A stretch of 5,977 nt of DNA from Candidatus Eiseniibacteriota bacterium (lineage in GTDB: Bacteria; Eisenbacteria; RBG-16-71-46; CAIMUX01; VGJL01), in assembly GCA_014729455.1 (NCBI GenBank), contig WJJW01000031.1:1-5977 (forward strand). The letters are read 5' to 3'. The position numbers were made by a program, and so were the translations under genes. Position 1 is the stretch's first letter, and every line of letters starts with the position of its first letter. The notes below the pieces were generated by a model. That model was given only the letters and a program-made list of their open reading frames with translations, was not told the origin of the DNA and searched no databases. Positions 1 to 5,977 of the stretch are shown piece after piece.

Positions 1-1
1 C

Positions 2-547
2 CGGTGGCGCGACCATTTCCGACCCGAGGCGCTCGCGCTCGGGATGGAGGGGACCGGTCGGGCGGCCGGGGACGTCGTGAAGAAGCGCTGGCTGGCGGAG
101 CGATGGAAGGAGGCGGGACGTCCCGATCTGGCGCTCGGGCTCTGGAACGGGATCGTCCGGACCGAAGAGGCGACCGAGGAGGACCTCTTCCAGGTGGGGT
201 TCCTCCTCCAGCGGCTCGGTGCTTCCCGCGACGCCGCCGGGGCCTACCACCGATTGCTGGAGCGCGACCCTCTCCATCCACAGGGGAACTACAACCTGTC
301 CCTCCTGCGTCTCGCGGCGGGGGACACGAACGCGGCGGTCGCGGGCCTGCGCGCGGCCATCGACGGAGATCCCCGACTCCGGACCGCCTACTTCGAGCTC
401 GGGATCCTGCATCTCCAGCGCGGGGAAGCGGAGGCGGCTCGGGAGGTCTTCTTCGACCTTCTGATGAACGCGGAGCCGGACTCGGCGCTCGCCATGGAGG
501 TCCGCGCGATCCTGCGTGGGATCGCCCCGAGCGGGAAAGGACGCTAG
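2..547 (+). CDS. Tetratricopeptide-repeat protein, 5'-truncated by window edge
   Basis: The reading frame is open from the left edge to a TAG at 545-547, giving 181 visible residues. The first in-frame ATG is at 44 and has no Shine-Dalgarno sequence before it. The upstream residues (WRDHFRPEALALG) look like normal protein, so the true start is probably outside the window; if ATG 44 is used the product is 167 aa. Numbered from that Met, three 34-residue TPR units are visible at about 47-79, 80-112 and 113-146. They show the usual small-residue/aromatic spacing (for example GNYNLSLLRLAAGD and AYFELGILHLQRGEAEAA) and end near Pro (DPLHP, GDPRL). A degenerate helical repeat sits at about 12-43. 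TPRs form alpha-solenoid scaffolds for protein-protein contacts; the partner and role cannot be told. No signal peptide or membrane segment is visible in this part. The stop overlaps that of the convergent MTHFR-fusion gene. Confidence 0.8.
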   Translation, partial: RWRDHFRPEALALGMEGTGRAAGDVVKKRWLAERWKEAGRPDLALGLWNGIVRTEEATEEDLFQVGFLLQRLGASRDAAGAYHRLLERDPLHPQGNYNLSLLRLAAGDTNAAVAGLRAAIDGDPRLRTAYFELGILHLQRGEAEAAREVFFDLLMNAEPDSALAMEVRAILRGIAPSGKGR

Positions 548-2439
548 TCCCGCCGGCCTTCCCCGGGTCCCGACAGGAAGCCGTCCAGAACCTGCAGCGC
601 CATCCGGTACCGCCCGAACGGCGGCATCACGTACGCCCCGCGGATTCCCCGTAAGGTGCGGGCTTCCTCCAGGGCGGCCCGGGCGATGGCCACCCCCTCC
701 CGGCGTGCGTGGGTGCCCGTGCCGGCCTTGCGCATCCGCTCCCGCACCGGGTCGGGAATCGTCATTCCGGGAACCTCGTTGTGGAAGAACTCCGCGTTCC
801 GGTGGCTGGTCAGCGGGAGGATGCCGACGAGGATCGGCAGGTCGAGATCCTCGATGCGCCCGAGAAGCTCGCGCAGTTTCCGTCCCTCGTAGACCGGCTG
901 GGTGAAGATGCACTCGGCGCCCGCCTCGATCTTCGCGCGCAGCCGCCTGACCTCCTCGTCCAGGTTCGGCGCGCCGGGATCGACCCCGACTCCGATCAGA
1001 AACGCGGTCGGCTCGCCGATCGCGTTCCCGGCGAGATCCTGCCCGTGGTTCAGCTTGGAGACGATCCCCGTCAGTCCGATCGAGTCGACGTCGAAGACCG
1101 CGGTCGCGTTCGGGTAGTCGCCCAGCTTCGGCGGATCCCCGGTGATGATGATCAGGTTGCGCAGACCGAGCGCGTGCGCCCCGAGAAGGTCCGACTGCAT
1201 CCCCAGGAGATTGCGATCCCTGCAGCAGTAGTGGAGCAGGACTTCGGCGCCGACCGTCTCGCGCAGCACGGCGCCGAGCGCCAGGGGACTCATCCGGGCG
1301 CTCGCGCGCGGTCCATCGGGGATGTTCACCGCGTCGACGCCGGCCTCACGGATCTCGCGGGCCCCGTCGATCACCTTCCGCGTGTCGATCCCGCGGGGAG
1401 GGTTCAGCTCCACGCTGGCGACGAAGCTGCCGCTCAGCAGCTTCGCGGCGAACGGGGACTTCTCCATCGGGGGGATCGGGTCGACCTCGGGCGGTGGCGC
1501 CTCCCGCGTGGTCACGAAGATCGTCTCGGTCCGCTTCGGCTGCAGGCTCCGGACCGCCGCGGCGACCGCCCGGATGTGCTCCGGAGTCGTCCCGCAGCAG
1601 CCGCCGACCAGGTTCACCCCCGCGCGCTGGATGAAGCGGCGCGCGTAGGAGGCCATGTACTCCGGGGAGCAGAAGTACATGTAGCGCCCCTCGACCCGTT
1701 GGGGGGATCCCGCGTTCGGTTGCGCGGAGAGCAAGAGCTCTCCGGCGGCGGCGAAGCGCTCCACCACATTCAGCATCGGGCGCGGTCCCGTGCTGCAGTT
1801 GACGCCGATCAGATCGGCCCCCTCCGCCAGGAGGATCGGGGCGATCTCCTCGGGATGGTCGCCGAAGATCGTGCTTCCCTCGTCGGTGAACGTCATCTGC
1901 GCGAGGACCGGCAGGTCGCAGACCGCACGCGCAGCCCGGATCGCCAGACGCATCTCCTCGAGCTGGGAGATCGTCTCGATCAGGATGCAGTCGACACCCG
2001 CCTCGGCCAGGGTGCCGATCTGCTCGCGGAACATCTCCTGCATGTCCTCGGGGGTCGGCGCGTCGGCGCGGTGCAACGGGCTTCCGAGCGGCCCGACCGC
2101 CCCCGCGACGTAGGCGTCCTGCTTGCTCTCCCGGACCGCTTCGCGGGCGAGGAGCACCCCGCGCCGGTTGATCTCGTCGATCCGCCCCTCCAGACCGTGC
2201 GGGAGCAGTTTTCCCCGGTTCGCCCCGAAGGTGTTGGTTTCGACCATCTGCGTGCCTGCCTGGAGATAGGCCCGGTGGATCTCCTGTACCGACTCCGGCC
2301 GCGAGAGGTTCAGCTCGTCGAAGCACCGGTTGATGGAAACCCCTCTGGCGTAGAGCATTGTCCCCATCGCGCCGTCGCAGACCAGGACCGATTCCCGAAG
2401 ACGGGTTGTTAAGCTTGTTTCCAGGGTGAATCTCCTCAC
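544..2439 (-). CDS. Bifunctional homocysteine S-methyltransferase / 5,10-methylenetetrahydrofolate reductase
   Basis: With the GTG start at 2439 the product is 631 aa, a cytoplasmic one-carbon enzyme with two domains, as in Bacillus YitJ. Residues ~15-300 are a homocysteine S-methyltransferase barrel. It has the DGAMGT motif (22-27), TNTFGAN (69-74) and the three zinc-ligand cysteines: Cys215 in GVNCSTG and Cys281-Cys282 in GGCCGTTPEH. Residues ~328-620 are an FAD-dependent methylenetetrahydrofolate reductase with the catalytic Glu344 in VELNPPRG, Asp435 in TGDPP and Gln514 in TQPVY. The reductase makes 5-methyl-tetrahydrofolate, and the other domain transfers a methyl group to homocysteine to give methionine. 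No cobalamin-binding or activation domain of MetH is present, so the methyl donor of this domain is uncertain. The start is unclear: GTG 2439 or CTG 2424 (626 aa). The first ATG (2367) would cut into the DGAMGT motif. The gene is divergent from the peptidase gene, and its stop overlaps that of the TPR gene. I see no riboswitch upstream. Confidence 0.93.
   Translation of the reverse strand: MRRFTLETSLTTRLRESVLVCDGAMGTMLYARGVSINRCFDELNLSRPESVQEIHRAYLQAGTQMVETNTFGANRGKLLPHGLEGRIDEINRRGVLLAREAVRESKQDAYVAGAVGPLGSPLHRADAPTPEDMQEMFREQIGTLAEAGVDCILIETISQLEEMRLAIRAARAVCDLPVLAQMTFTDEGSTIFGDHPEEIAPILLAEGADLIGVNCSTGPRPMLNVVERFAAAGELLLSAQPNAGSPQRVEGRYMYFCSPEYMASYARRFIQRAGVNLVGGCCGTTPEHIRAVAAAVRSLQPKRTETIFVTTREAPPPEVDPIPPMEKSPFAAKLLSGSFVASVELNPPRGIDTRKVIDGAREIREAGVDAVNIPDGPRASARMSPLALGAVLRETVGAEVLLHYCCRDRNLLGMQSDLLGAHALGLRNLIIITGDPPKLGDYPNATAVFDVDSIGLTGIVSKLNHGQDLAGNAIGEPTAFLIGVGVDPGAPNLDEEVRRLRAKIEAGAECIFTQPVYEGRKLRELLGRIEDLDLPILVGILPLTSHRNAEFFHNEVPGMTIPDPVRERMRKAGTGTHARREGVAIARAALEEARTLRGIRGAYVMPPFGRYRMALQVLDGFLSGPGEGRRD
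2432..2437 (-). promoter_or_regulatory. Shine-Dalgarno GAGGAG near the MTHFR-fusion start
   Basis: On the minus strand GAGGAG lies 7 nt before an in-frame CTG (2424-2422) and overlaps the in-frame GTG (2439-2437). It is the only strong ribosome-binding site in the area. Its spacing is ideal for CTG initiation and impossible for GTG initiation, for which only a weak AGG about 11 nt upstream can be seen. The site therefore argues for the rarer CTG start, without proving it. Confidence 0.5.
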
Positions 2440-2527
2440 GAGAACGAGACCTGAAGATACGGACGCAGAACCGGATGCCGCCGCCAGCCCGCTCCCGGCA
2501 CGGCGCGAATCGGATCCCCGCCCGCCT

Positions 2528-2557
2528 TTGACATGGGTCCGAAGTATCCAGTAGAAT
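2528..2557 (+). promoter_or_regulatory. Sigma70-type promoter of the peptidase gene
   Basis: A perfect -35 hexamer TTGACA (2528-2533) is followed after 18 bp by TAGAAT (2552-2557), one mismatch from TATAAT. This is in an AT-richer pocket of a GC-rich intergenic region. Transcription would start near 2564, leaving a leader of about 130 nt before the ATG at 2698. The -35 box contains the in-frame ATG at 2533, so that upstream ATG cannot be the start codon of a transcript made from here. No comparably good promoter was seen for the divergent MTHFR fusion gene. Confidence 0.65.
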
Positions 2558-2580
2558 TCCGACTGTACCACTCCGACAGC

Positions 2581-2631
2581 GCTTGTCCCGCAGTTTGTTG
2601 GCAGCTCGTGCGGCAACCGAGGGGGACAGGC
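2581..2631 (+). other. Foldable hairpin in the peptidase 5' leader
   Basis: GCTTGTCCC (2581-2589) can pair with GGGACAGGC (2623-2631), nine pairs including one G-U. Inside it, GTTG+GCA (2597-2603) can pair with TGC and CAAC (2609-2611, 2614-2617) around a GCTCG loop with a two-base bulge. A competing pairing is CCGCA (2588-2592) with TGCGG (2609-2613). It lies between the predicted transcription start and the ribosome-binding site. It does not match a riboswitch class I know. It could affect mRNA stability or translation, or be chance in GC-rich DNA. Confidence 0.35.
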
Positions 2632-2684
2632 GGAGACACCGTACCGCGTGGAACGCACAACTTTATCTCCGGAAAGGGAATGCA

Positions 2685-2691
2685 AGGGGGA
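2685..2691 (+). promoter_or_regulatory. Ribosome-binding site AGGGGGA fixing the peptidase start
   Basis: AGGGGGA ends 6 nt before ATG 2698, which directly precedes a typical signal peptide. The in-frame ATG at 2680 has a purine run (2671-2679) touching it with no spacer, and would put six extra residues ahead of the signal peptide. ATG 2698 is therefore the better start. Confidence 0.65.
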
Positions 2692-2697
2692 CTCTTC

Positions 2698-5661
2698 ATG
2701 TTCTTGAAGTCTACAGGGGCGGCCGCGCTGCTCGCCGTCCTGGTCGCAGGGGTCGCGCTGGGCGTGGCTCCGGCCGACATCCATGATTACGAGGTGCGCC
2801 TGCCCCTCGCCCACATCTCGCCGACCGTCAGCAACCCGGATGAGGCGGAGGCTGCCACGTTGCTTCCCGCCCTGGCCGATTTCCGGTCGCGGGAGGGGAC
2901 CGGATGGAAGCTGCTGCAGTGGAACGACGTTCGGGAGACTCCGGCGGCGATCGCCGGGCCGGCGATCCCGGTCGTGTCCGCCGACGCCACCGAAGAGGCG
3001 ATCCGGGCGTCGGTGGAGGCGTTCGTGGCGCGCAACGCCGACCTGGTGCGCGCCGACATGCGTGATCTCCGGATCACGAGCGTGACGCCTCTCCGTGACG
3101 GCCGCCAGTACGTGATCCTGTCCCAGTACTACGAGGGACTGGAGGTCCTCTCCGGTCGCGTCGACGTGGCCCTCCAGAACGGGAAGGTCGTCCTCGTCGG
3201 TTCCGAGTATGTCCAGGGGCTCGACGTGAATCGCTACCCCGCCCTCGACGAAGCGGCGGCCGTGCGAATCGCCCATGACGGGATCCCGGCTCATTCGAAC
3301 GATGGGCCCGAGCAGAGCCCGCGCCTCGTCGTGCTGCCGATCCAGACCGAGAGCGGGATGGAGCACCACCTCGCGTGGGAGGTCTACCTCCGCACGCACG
3401 AGCCCGAGAACGTGTGGCGGACCTACGTGGACGCCCACGATGGAACCCTGCTCTGGCGAGAGAGCACCTACCACTTCTACGAGATCACCGGGACGGTCCG
3501 TGGCAGCGTGGAGGAGACCTTCGAGGACTTCCGCAACTACCCGCTCGAGGACGCCCGGGTCACCGCCAGCGGTTCGTACAACGGCTACTCGAACGAGGTC
3601 GGCGAGTTCTCGATCACGGTTCCCAACAACGTCGACTACAACAACGTCTCGCAGCTTTCCGGCCGGTACTGCAACGTCAACAACATGAACGGCACGGACG
3701 CGGAGATCGAGATCACCGGCGGCCCCGGCGACGACGTCGATTTCTTCTACGACGGGAGCAACGCGCTGGCCTCCGAGCGTGCCGGCTACTACCACACCAA
3801 CGTCGTCCACGACTGGATCAAGGATCTCGATCCTTCGTTCACCGATCTCGACTACACGATGACCTGCGCGGTGGAGCGGACCAACGGGAGCTGCAACGCC
3901 TACTGGAACGGCTACTCGATCAACTTCTACGCCGCCGGCGGCGGCTGCAACTCGATCGGACGTCTCGCGGACGTGATCTATCACGAGTACGGCCACGGGA
4001 TCACCCAGCACGTCTACTACCCGTATGCTCCGCCGACCTCCTCGGGGATGGGCGAGGGGTTCTCCGACATCGACGCGATCTGCATCCATCCCGATCCGTT
4101 GGTGGGCGAGCACTTCTTCACCAACGGGGACCCCGTTCGGGACGCCCGCAACCTCCGGCAGTATCCCGGAGGCGAGTGCGGGGGTCAGGTGCACTGCCTC
4201 GGAGAGATCCTCATGGGCTCGATGTACAAGACTCGGGTCAACATGGAGATGAAGTACGGGGACGGGACGTCCGACGTCTTCGATCCTCTCTACCTCGACG
4301 CGCGCAAGACCCGCCAGTTCTCGCAACCGAACTTCCTCACGCGTCTCCTGATGGCGAACGACACGGACGGAGATCTCACCAACGGCACGCCCGACTGGTA
4401 CGAGATCTGCGACGCCTTCGCGCTGCACAACCTTCCGTGTCCCGACCTGGAGAACTACGTGACGGTCAGCTCGGTGGCGATCGACGACCAGCCGCAGGAT
4501 ACGGACGGCTACTCGATCATCGCGATCGTCGAGGAGTACGGCGCCGGAGAGATCGACCCGGACGCGGTCGAGATCTACTACACCACCGACCCCCTCGACG
4601 GAAACGCGACCTGGGAGGTCGTCGCGATGGAGCCGACGGGCGGGCAGGACGAGTGGGCCGGCGAGATCCCGAACCTCGGATGCGGCAACCACGTGAAGTA
4701 CTACGTCCGGGCCGAGAAGTACACCGGCGAGTACGCCACCGCCCCGCACCTGGCTCCGTACCGCGACGTGTACGAGTTCATGACCGGACCCTTCGACGTC
4801 GCGCTCGAAGACGACGCCGAGACCGATCAGGGCTGGTCCCTCGGCTGGACCGGGGACGATGCCACCGAAGGGTTCTGGGAGCGGGTCGATCCGACCGGCA
4901 AGGAGAGCTCGGTCTACGGTGTCGTGCAGCCGGAGGACGACCATACGGCCACCGGATCCCAGTGCTTCGTCACCGACGGGCGCGGCGGCGGCTGGTTCTC
5001 CTACGACGTCGACCAAGGGGTGACCTCCCTGGTCTCCCCGCAGTTCGACTGGACGACCAATCAGGGCGTGGCTTCGGTCCGCTTCTGGTCGTTCTTCTTC
5101 GACGACACGCCGAACGACGACTTCCTCCGGGTCCACGTCAGCAACGATGACGGCGTGAGCTGGATGGAGATCCACACGATCGGCGGCCGCGAGCTGAACG
5201 AATGGACGTTCAACAAGACGTACTTCTCCGATTCCGAGATCACGTTCACGGACCAGATGCGGGTCCGCTTCACGATGGAGGACATCCAGGAGGCGACGAT
5301 CTGCGCCGAGGCGGCGATCGACGACATCGAGATCCGCGTCAACGACTGCAACGCCGCGGGCGTCGATGACGGGATCCTGCCGGCCGTCTTCCGGGTCGAG
5401 CAGAACCGTCCGAACCCGTTCAATCCGGTCACGGCGATCCGCTTCGCGCTGCCGAAGGCGAGCGACGTCGACGTGGCCGTCTACGATGCGGCGGGTCGGA
5501 AGGTCCGCACGCTCCTGAGCGAGCCGCGCACCGCCGGCTATCACAACGTCGTCTGGGACGGCAAGGACGACGCCGGTCGCTCGGTCGGCTCGGGCGTCTA
5601 CTACTACACCGTCAAGGCGGGCGAGAACGAAGCCAGCCAGAAGATGATGTTGCTGAAGTAA
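2698..5661 (+). CDS. Secreted thermolysin/fungalysin-type zinc metallopeptidase with C-terminal sorting domain
   Basis: The product is 987 aa. Residues 1-26 form a signal peptide (Lys4, hydrophobic 8-24, likely cut after APA). Residues ~27-260 are an FTP/PepSY-type inhibitory propeptide. Residues ~262-355 look like a carboxypeptidase-regulatory Ig-like insert (ITGTVRG, then GEFSITVP). The catalytic domain (~358-583) has NAYWNG (400-405, like thermolysin's substrate-binding NAFWNG), HEYGH (429-433; zinc ligands His429 and His433, catalytic Glu430) and GMGEGFSD with the third zinc ligand Glu453. The 20-residue gap from His433 to Glu453 equals that of thermolysin. His499 in VHCLGE matches the fungalysin VHAIGE motif. 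Then come an Ig/Fn3-like region (~588-695), a jelly-roll-like domain (~699-884, ETDQGWSLGW) and a FlgD-like C-terminal sorting domain (~898-987, NRPNPFNP to the end). The role inferred is extracellular or surface protein breakdown after propeptide removal. All 13 cysteines of the exported part lie at or after residue 325, and 9 are in or near the catalytic domain, so disulfides are plausible. It is probably monocistronic, with its own promoter and terminator. Assignment to M36 rather than M4 is tentative. Confidence 0.92.
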   Translation: MFLKSTGAAALLAVLVAGVALGVAPADIHDYEVRLPLAHISPTVSNPDEAEAATLLPALADFRSREGTGWKLLQWNDVRETPAAIAGPAIPVVSADATEEAIRASVEAFVARNADLVRADMRDLRITSVTPLRDGRQYVILSQYYEGLEVLSGRVDVALQNGKVVLVGSEYVQGLDVNRYPALDEAAAVRIAHDGIPAHSNDGPEQSPRLVVLPIQTESGMEHHLAWEVYLRTHEPENVWRTYVDAHDGTLLWRESTYHFYEITGTVRGSVEETFEDFRNYPLEDARVTASGSYNGYSNEVGEFSITVPNNVDYNNVSQLSGRYCNVNNMNGTDAEIEITGGPGDDVDFFYDGSNALASERAGYYHTNVVHDWIKDLDPSFTDLDYTMTCAVERTNGSCNAYWNGYSINFYAAGGGCNSIGRLADVIYHEYGHGITQHVYYPYAPPTSSGMGEGFSDIDAICIHPDPLVGEHFFTNGDPVRDARNLRQYPGGECGGQVHCLGEILMGSMYKTRVNMEMKYGDGTSDVFDPLYLDARKTRQFSQPNFLTRLLMANDTDGDLTNGTPDWYEICDAFALHNLPCPDLENYVTVSSVAIDDQPQDTDGYSIIAIVEEYGAGEIDPDAVEIYYTTDPLDGNATWEVVAMEPTGGQDEWAGEIPNLGCGNHVKYYVRAEKYTGEYATAPHLAPYRDVYEFMTGPFDVALEDDAETDQGWSLGWTGDDATEGFWERVDPTGKESSVYGVVQPEDDHTATGSQCFVTDGRGGGWFSYDVDQGVTSLVSPQFDWTTNQGVASVRFWSFFFDDTPNDDFLRVHVSNDDGVSWMEIHTIGGRELNEWTFNKTYFSDSEITFTDQMRVRFTMEDIQEATICAEAAIDDIEIRVNDCNAAGVDDGILPAVFRVEQNRPNPFNPVTAIRFALPKASDVDVAVYDAAGRKVRTLLSEPRTAGYHNVVWDGKDDAGRSVGSGVYYYTVKAGENEASQKMMLLK

Positions 5662-5704
5662 GCGACACGTCGAGCGGGCGGATCGCTGCCCGTGGAAGCG
5701 AGAG

Positions 5705-5736
5705 CGGCCGGTGGGGCTCGTCCCCGCCGGCCGTTT
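5705..5736 (+). terminator. Intrinsic (rho-independent) terminator of the peptidase gene
   Basis: CGGCCGGTGGGG (5705-5716) pairs with CCCCGCCGGCCG (5722-5733): 12 pairs, one a G-U, closing a CTCGT loop. TTT follows, then CCGT. The stem begins 44 nt after the peptidase stop codon. The stem is very strong but the U-tract is short, so termination may be partial. Being nearly symmetric it might also act on the other strand, but no gene enters from that side within view. Confidence 0.75.
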
Positions 5737-5776
5737 CCGTCAGATTGTGTTTCGAAGATTGCAGCTGGCCTGACTC

Positions 5777-5800
5777 GTGCATGGCCTGCTGGCCATGCAC
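5777..5800. repeat. Perfect 10-bp inverted repeat over the zinc-ribbon ORF start
   Basis: GTGCATGGCC (5777-5786) and GGCCATGCAC (5791-5800) are exact reverse complements separated by TGCT. The right arm contains the ATG (5795-5797) proposed for the next ORF, and the left arm begins with an in-frame GTG (5777). Folded in mRNA it would bury both start codons. It could instead be an operator, or a structure at the end of a mobile element. No long T-run follows, so it does not look like a terminator. Confidence 0.7.
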
Positions 5801-5977
5801 AAGCGTTCTCGTCCCTTCAATCCTCCGCACTGCCCGAACCCCACCTGCCCCTTCCATCGCCAGCCGACCGACTGGCGCTGGAAGCGGGCCGGGTTCTACT
5901 CCCGACAGGCCTCCCCCAAGCGCATCCAACGCTTTCAGTGCCTGCACTGTAGACGCTTCTTCTCCACCCAGACCTTC
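5795..5977 (+). CDS. N-terminal fragment of a zinc-ribbon protein, probable IS transposase (cut by window edge)
   Basis: From ATG 5795 the frame stays open for 61 codons to the right edge. An in-frame TGA at 5771 limits the start to GTG 5777 or ATG 5795. No Shine-Dalgarno is visible before either, and both lie in the inverted repeat. The product has a zinc ribbon: CPNPTC (Cys13, Cys18) with a nearby His21, a basic aromatic stretch (WRWKRAGFYSR), then RIQRFQCLHCRRFF (Cys49, Cys52). The layout of a Cys pair, an 'RNG-like' turn, QRF/Y, CxxC and an aromatic-rich TF end resembles the DNA-binding zinc ribbon of IS1 InsA-type transposase proteins. The catalytic part would lie beyond the window. The position just after the peptidase terminator fits an insertion sequence in a transcriptionally quiet gap. 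No left terminal repeat or target duplication could be identified. A zinc-ribbon regulator is the alternative. Confidence 0.6.
   Translation, partial: MHKRSRPFNPPHCPNPTCPFHRQPTDWRWKRAGFYSRQASPKRIQRFQCLHCRRFFSTQTF

Noticed and set aside
709..2412. A 567-codon plus-strand frame opposite the MTHFR fusion
   Set aside because: It is in exact codon register with the minus-strand gene, so the same codon-usage effect keeps it open. Its product resembles no protein, whereas the minus strand shows clear catalytic motifs.
2594..2620. A CGGCAACC string in the leader, reminiscent of the SAM-I riboswitch core
   Set aside because: The other conserved SAM-I elements are missing, and the motif is on the strand of the peptidase, not of the methionine-related gene.
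2533..2697. Extending the peptidase upstream to ATG 2533 (55 more residues)
   Set aside because: That ATG overlaps the -35 box of the promoter. The extra residues would precede a clear signal peptide, and ATG 2698 has its own well-spaced ribosome-binding site.
3375..5150. A 591-codon frame overlapping the peptidase in another plus frame
   Set aside because: It is an arginine-rich out-of-frame shadow typical of GC-rich DNA. The peptidase frame carries intact zinc-binding motifs throughout.
544..5544. A 1666-codon open frame on the minus strand running across the whole peptidase gene into the MTHFR fusion
   Set aside because: Only the part below 2440 is protein-like. Above it the frame is in exact codon register opposite the peptidase gene, so stops would arise only where that gene uses TTA, CTA or TCA codons, which are rare in GC-rich genomes. 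The translation is a low-complexity string rich in V, D, R and G.
5612..5952. Long open frames on both strands (5612-5947 minus, 5692-5952 plus) across the downstream region
   Set aside because: They cover the terminator hairpin and the zinc-ribbon coding sequence in the wrong frames and have no ribosome-binding site or recognisable motif.

Overview
The window is GC-rich bacterial DNA with three long genes and the start of a fourth. Two features suggest a free-living or environmental lineage near the FCB group, such as Candidatus Eisenbacteria or a similar candidate phylum. One is a large secreted metallopeptidase ending in a 'NRPNPFNP' / FlgD-like C-terminal sorting domain. The other is a fused homocysteine methyltransferase-methylenetetrahydrofolate reductase. 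This placement is inferred from protein style only and no marker gene is present.

Layout, left to right. Positions 2-547 (+) hold the C-terminal part of a tetratricopeptide-repeat protein that is probably cut by the left edge. It runs tail-to-tail into a minus-strand gene (544-2439) for a bifunctional S-methyltransferase/MTHFR. The two stop codons share one CTAG, so there is no intergenic space. A 258-bp divergent intergenic region (2440-2697) follows. It carries a near-consensus sigma70-type promoter pointing right and a foldable leader of about 130 nt. The gene at 2698-5661 (+) encodes a 987-aa exported thermolysin/fungalysin-type zinc peptidase with propeptide, Ig-like insert, HEYGH catalytic domain, accessory beta domains and C-terminal sorting domain. 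A strong hairpin terminator lies 44 nt after its stop. At the right edge a 10-bp perfect inverted repeat overlaps the start of a truncated ORF (5795 to beyond the end) whose product begins with a zinc ribbon like those of IS1-type transposase proteins.

The genes do not form a pathway. The methyltransferase/MTHFR belongs to one-carbon and methionine metabolism, the peptidase to extracellular protein breakdown, and the right-edge ORF probably to a mobile element inserted downstream of the peptidase terminator. I see no CRISPR array, tRNA, rRNA or recognisable riboswitch, and nothing that amounts to a clear new biological system. The most interesting points are the shared stop codons, the ambiguous non-ATG start of the MTHFR fusion, and the hairpin over the start of the zinc-ribbon ORF.
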